NCBI RefSeq assembly: GCF_001612845.1 | Contig: NZ_BDBF01000024.1 | Location: forward strand, 42,051-106,050 | Direction of reading: 5' to 3' | DNA: 64,000 nt | Source of the DNA: Nocardia elegans NBRC 108235 | GTDB taxonomy: Bacteria > Actinomycetota > Actinomycetes > Mycobacteriales > Mycobacteriaceae | In this document: one piece after another, positions 60,311 through 64,000 of the stretch | Layout of the letters: every line of letters starts with the position of its first letter | How positions within the stretch are numbered: position 1 is the stretch's first letter | The notes under the pieces: generated by a model | The model's input: only the letters and a program-made list of their open reading frames with translations | Databases searched by the model: none | What the model was told of the DNA's origin: nothing | Position numbers and translations under genes: made by a program

Positions 60311-61359
60311 TCATCGGCGCCTCGCTCGCTGGGCGGTTTCGCGGTCGGTGACGATCTGCTTGCGGCGTTGTGTCATCGCTTCGGCGGGAGAGGCGGTGCC
60401 GACGATCGCGTCGAAGACCGCACGGGCGTCCTCGAGCGCGTCGCGGGCACCCACCCCGGTGCCGGAGTGATCGCGTGGTCGGCGTCGCCGATGAGGATCA
60501 CCGAATCCTGCGGTGCGCGTGCGCCTTCCAGCGGGACGTTGCGGGCGTTGCTGACGTGCACGAGTTCCGTCCGCGACAGGAAGGCCGACACCAGCGCCCG
60601 GCTGGAAGGCGTTGCGGCCAGGACGGTTTCGGCCCACTCGTCGACGGGACGCATCCCGATATCGTCGCGAGTGCCGGGGAGGGGATCGCGCGGGATCCGC
60701 ACGAACCACAGGGCTGCGGGGTCCTCGGGGCGCCAGATGTGGCCGAAAGTACTTCCGGCACTGCCGTCTTCGGCGACCTCGGCGAAGAAGTGGAGAACCG
60801 CGGGGGTCGTGGGCGGCGGCGGATCCAGTGGCGTGCCGGTCATTCCGTACAGCACGACGTCACCGGCGTAGACCGGTGTGCGGGCGGGTTCCAGTGCGGC
60901 CCGGACGACGGAGTCGATACCGTCGGCGCCGATCAGCAGCTCCTCGGTGGTGACGACGTCGGAGCCCCGCCAGATCGCGTGATCGTCGTCGCCCACCGTC
61001 ACGTCGGTGATCGGCTCGCCGTAGCGCAGGTCGGCGCCGGAGCCCGCGACGAACTCCGACAGCACGCCCATGAGGTTGCGGCGCAACCAGAAACGATGTC
61101 CGCGGCTGGGCATTTCGCTACGACGGCCGCGACTGTCCTCGTAGTCGAGTCCCGCGAGCGGATACGACACCTCGTGCAGCGCCGAGCGATCGACGCCCAT
61201 CGCTTCCATCGCCTCGTGTCCGCGCCCGTCGATGAACAGAAACGCCCCGGCTCCGGGACCCGGGCGCTGTTGTTCGTAGAGCGCGACCCGCTGCCCTTGC
61301 CGCGCGAGACCACCGGCCAGGCAACTGCCCGCGATCCCACCACCGATAACGCTCACCAT
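60311..61359 (-). pseudogene. FAD-dependent monooxygenase interrupted by a single-base frameshift
   Basis: From ATG 61359 (AGGAGG 8 nt upstream) the frame encodes a PHBH-family monooxygenase: VIGGGIAGSCLAGGLARQG, GADGIDSVVRAAL and ILIGDADHAITPAPG. Immediately after, near 60466, the continuation GVGARDALEDARAVFDAIVG lies in the next frame and runs to a stop at 60311. One missing G in the run CCGGGG-TGGG explains it, so the intact protein would be about 349 residues. It is either a recent inactivation or a sequencing error in a G-run. Confidence 0.8.
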
Positions 61360-61467
61360 GTCCTGCGACCTCCTGGCGTTGTCGTGCCGGCGGCCATCCG
61401 CCGGAAGAGGCACTTGTCCAGAGTGCCACGCGCATCGGAACATTCGCCGAGGACTGATCGACTCCCC

Positions 61468-62046
61468 TCAGCTGGGCGGAATTCGCTTCAAACTGCCCAC
61501 ACCGAGCGATCCGTTCCCCTCGCCGCGCAGCGCCGCCTCCGCCGCGCGGACGTAGCCGGCCGGATCTTTGTCGACGGGCACGACGCCCGCGTAGTTGCGC
61601 GCCTCGTACGCGGCGAAGGCCACGGCGAGCTGATGGCGGCGCTGCAGTCCGGCCAGGCGGCGAAAGTCGGTGAGCCCCTCGCGCTCCTCCTCGGCCATGT
61701 GGTCGCTGTTGGCCAGGTTCGCCGCCGCGACAGCCGCATACCACTCGTCGGTGCCCACCTGGTGCCGCCCTACGTCGGCGACCGCATCCCTGATCTCGTT
61801 GTGGTCGTGGATGGCATCGAGTGTCTCGTCCTCCGCCCCGCTCGCACGCCGCGCCGCGATCCCGACCTGCAGCAGCGCGGGATAGAAGATCTCCTCCTCG
61901 GCCTGCGCATGCAGCTCGAGAAACGCCGCCAGCCGGTCCCAGATAGCGCCCAGCGCACCGGTGTCCCCGCGATCGATCTGCTCCAGGATCGCGAACAGCC
62001 GCCGCTGCTCGTGATGGTCATCGAGGATCAACTGGGTGATATCCAC
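61468..62046 (-). CDS. Hemerythrin-like HHE-domain protein
   Basis: A 192-residue protein with a hemerythrin HHE four-helix bundle: LILDDHHEQRRLF, LELHAQAEEEIFYPALL, DAIHDHNEIRDAV and ANSDHMAEEEREGL supply the His and Glu metal ligands. The C-terminal part (VPVDKDPAGYVRAAEAAL) is not part of the domain. GTG at 62046 after GGGAGG. Such proteins bind O2 or handle iron or peroxide stress; the exact role here is unknown. Confidence 0.85.
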   Translation of the reverse strand: MDITQLILDDHHEQRRLFAILEQIDRGDTGALGAIWDRLAAFLELHAQAEEEIFYPALLQVGIAARRASGAEDETLDAIHDHNEIRDAVADVGRHQVGTDEWYAAVAAANLANSDHMAEEEREGLTDFRRLAGLQRRHQLAVAFAAYEARNYAGVVPVDKDPAGYVRAAEAALRGEGNGSLGVGSLKRIPPS

Positions 62047-62245
62047 ATTTCCTCCCTGACACCGCATCGCAGGCAAGTACCGGACCCGGGGACCGGCTGC
62101 CGCGCAGGTAGCCGGGACGTCCCCTGGACCCGACCATAACGCACCCGACGACGCTCACATCTCCCTGCAGTTCACGCCGAAAAAAACGCCCGGCGGCGAA
62201 CAAGTCCTCGATACCGGGGCCGGCGATACTCTCGACGATGTTTGC

Positions 62246-63091
62246 TCAGCCGATGCCGACGAGATCGGCCGAGGCAGTCCACAGTTCGTCGATGAGGCGG
62301 CGGTTGTGTGCTTGCGGGGACTCGGGGCCTCGCGCTCGGTGCCGATGGAAGTAGACGCCGTTGATTTCCGGGTCGGCGCCGCGGCCGGCCAGTTCGATCA
62401 GGGGTTCGGCGCCGCGGGCGGGGGTGATCGTTCCGACGTGGCGCAGGGGGGTGCGGTAGAGCAGGCCGACGGCGCGGGAGTCGCGGCCGAAACTCGACGC
62501 CACGGGCCCGGGATGTACTGCGGCGGAGACAATTCCGTCCGACGACCACCGCTCCGCGATACCGCGGGTGAACATGATGTTCATCAGCTTGCTCGTCCCG
62601 TAGGCGCGCCATCCGAAGGCGCGGCGGCGCCGGTAGTCGAGGTCGGAGATGTCGACGTGCCCGAACAGGTTGCCGACGCTCGCGGTGTTCAGCACGAGCG
62701 CGCCGTTGACGGCGAGCTTGTCGTGCAGCAGATTGGTCAGCAGAAACGGGGCCAGATGGTTGATCTGGAAATTGGGTTCGTGCCCGTCGACGGTCCGCTG
62801 TCGCGGCTCGAAGAGACCGCCCGCGTTGTTGAGCAGCACGTCGATCGAGCCGACATGGTCACCGATCTGCTCGGCGAGACCGCGCACGTCGTCGAGAACG
62901 GCGAAATCGGCCGTGAAGGCGGTCGCACCGGTGTCGGCGGTCACGGCGGCGAGTTTCTGCGCCGACCTGCCGACGATGACGAGGTCGACATCCGGGGCGG
63001 CCAGCGCCCGGGCGGTCACCGCTCCGATGCCGTCGCTGGCACCGGTTATGACGATCGTGCGTCGCGAGTTCGAGGATCGGCTATCTGTCAC
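62246..63091 (-). CDS. Short-chain dehydrogenase (retinol/protochlorophyllide reductase-like SDR)
   Basis: A 281-residue SDR: TIVITGASDGIGAVTARALA, LLNNAGGLFEPRQRTVDGHEPNFQINHLAPFLLT (in parts) and WRAYGTSKLMNIMFTRGIAE with YxxxK. Sequence style (NHLGHFLLT-type motif) places it in the retinol dehydrogenase/WW-oxidoreductase/light-dependent protochlorophyllide reductase branch. The GTG at 63091 is used. It lies outside the proposed regulon, so no link to pigment metabolism is claimed. Confidence 0.84.
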   Translation of the reverse strand: MTDSRSSNSRRTIVITGASDGIGAVTARALAAPDVDLVIVGRSAQKLAAVTADTGATAFTADFAVLDDVRGLAEQIGDHVGSIDVLLNNAGGLFEPRQRTVDGHEPNFQINHLAPFLLTNLLHDKLAVNGALVLNTASVGNLFGHVDISDLDYRRRRAFGWRAYGTSKLMNIMFTRGIAERWSSDGIVSAAVHPGPVASSFGRDSRAVGLLYRTPLRHVGTITPARGAEPLIELAGRGADPEINGVYFHRHRARGPESPQAHNRRLIDELWTASADLVGIG

Positions 63092-64000
63092 CAGGGTCTC
63101 CAGTCGGTGGATGCGTGGCGTACAACCGCGCGAGCTGTCATCGATTGTGTGGTCGTCCGACGTGATCGCGGCCGGTGACCGCGATCGGCGTCTCCTGCCT
63201 CGGCGGGGTGTCCGGGTCAGCGCCCGGCACTTCCGTATGCCACCAGCTTAGAATTCGGTCGACGATCGGCGCTCGTCTCTGCACCCAGCCGACGTGGTCG
63301 TTACTCGCGCCTCAGGTATTTGCCCCCTGCTATCGCGCCATCGACCGCGGCGAATCGACGGATCGAACATCACCCGGAACCTCCCGGGCCGGGTCAGCGC
63401 AAACCCAACATAGGCCACCGCGATGCCACCGAGACCGGCGATGTCCACCACCTGGCTCCGGGGACATCGTGTCGACCGACCGAACGAGGAACCCCCGGGG
63501 CGGCCCACAGCGGTACCGGTGTGGTGTAGCGCCGACGACGCTGTGCGGCGATAAGCCGAGCCGCACCGCCGCCACGAAACCCGGGTCGCCGTTCACGCCG
63601 ACCGTCGCCGCGATGTGCTGCGGCAACGAACCCCGGTTCGGGCGGTGCCGGTGACGTCGTTACTTTCATCCGATCCAGCCACGCCGAACATTCAACTTTC
63701 TACGTTGCTGTCAGCGTATGCACCGACGGAGCGCCCGACCCGAGTAGACCGCTACTCGAATTTCGCAGTGGCTTCCCGCATTTCGCTGCGCAGGCCCGGT
63801 CCTCGGCCTGCGTGAGGTGGCGCTGCACGTCACGGTGTGTCGTGCTGACGAGCATCCCGCAGTGCGTCGCGCGCGGTCGAATACGGCCTGTGGGGTCCGG
63901 CACGCAACTTGTCGAAGGTGGAGGCCCGCCGCGCCGCAGCGTTGGGGTTCACGCCTACTGCTACGGCGGGCACGCCATGAGCGGTGAAATCTCAGGTCAA
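63092..64000. other. Right-end region without a convincing gene
   Basis: About 0.9 kb in which open frames on both strands are short, Arg/Pro-rich and lack ribosome-binding sites or familiar motifs. One short frame on the minus strand, 63973 to 63830 (GTG start, 47 residues, containing ARDALRDARQHDTP), has a natural composition but no start signal. Nothing recognisable as RNA gene, repeat or integrase was found. Confidence 0.5.

Noticed and set aside
62246..63091. Light-dependent protochlorophyllide reductase as part of the pigment pathway
   Set aside because: The SDR only shares the broad branch with that enzyme, lies outside the operator-defined regulon and has no neighbouring pigment genes.
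63830..63973. Short minus-strand frame of 47 codons at the right end
   Set aside because: No ribosome-binding site, no family match by eye; too short to claim as a gene.

Overview
The window reads as chromosome from a high-GC mycolic-acid actinobacterium, most like Nocardia or Rhodococcus. This is inferred from uniformly high GC, frequent GTG starts, 4-bp ATGA/GTGA gene overlaps, an NDMA-dependent alcohol dehydrogenase, a group-3b-type hydrogenase operon with a cyclic-nucleotide-binding subunit, and several IclR/MarR regulators. No rRNA, tRNA, CRISPR array, insertion sequence or replication origin was seen.

Layout. 1-2.1 kb: the end of a sulfhydrogenase-type NiFe-hydrogenase operon (beta subunit, cNMP-binding protein, partial gamma subunit). 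2.4-9.8 kb: a SAM methyltransferase, an aldehyde/alcohol dehydrogenase pair with a GAF/AAA regulator, a quinone-oxidoreductase-like gene facing a MarR regulator across clear operators, and a broken P450 tail. 9.8-14.2 kb: an APC permease, an IclR regulator with operators, and an acyl-CoA synthetase. 14.2-24.1 kb: an aromatic catabolic operon (Rieske oxygenase, reductase, extradiol dioxygenase, amidase, M20-like protein, racemase-like protein, meta-cleavage hydrolase, flavin monooxygenase). 24.4-29.3 kb: an MFS exporter, an amine oxidase, an SDR, a VOC protein and a DHFR-like reductase.

29.4-59.8 kb is the notable region. Its core (49.5-54.7 kb) is an operon whose products look by eye like the plant chlorophyll-breakdown enzymes: a pheophorbide a oxygenase-like Rieske protein, two proteins of the red chlorophyll catabolite reductase / bilin reductase type, a chlorophyll b reductase (NYC1/NOL)-like SDR and a chlorophyllase-like alpha/beta hydrolase. 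Around it lie two-component and single-component flavin monooxygenases, two aldehyde dehydrogenases, a hydantoinase-type cyclic amidohydrolase, an isochorismatase-type amidase, two maleate-isomerase-like proteins, two CoA-transferases, an MmgE/PrpD protein, HMG-CoA-lyase-like and CitE-like lyases, a secreted esterase, and an operon of three neocarzinostatin-fold exported proteins with a permease. A 17-bp inverted repeat (GTTTCG-N5-CGAAAC) recurs in four divergent promoter regions of this block, including the one next to an IclR gene, and suggests a single regulon.

Working model (inference): pigment or another tetrapyrrole is de-esterified outside the cell, bound by the neocarzinostatin-fold proteins and imported. 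The macrocycle is opened by the PaO-like oxygenase and reduced by the RCCR-like proteins. Monooxygenases and dehydrogenases then break it to maleimide-type fragments, which imide hydrolase, amidase, isomerase, CoA-transferase and lyase steps bring into central metabolism. I know of no described bacterial pathway of this composition.

59.8-64 kb: a DUF1232 protein, a frameshifted flavin monooxygenase, a hemerythrin-like protein, an SDR, and about 0.9 kb without a convincing gene.
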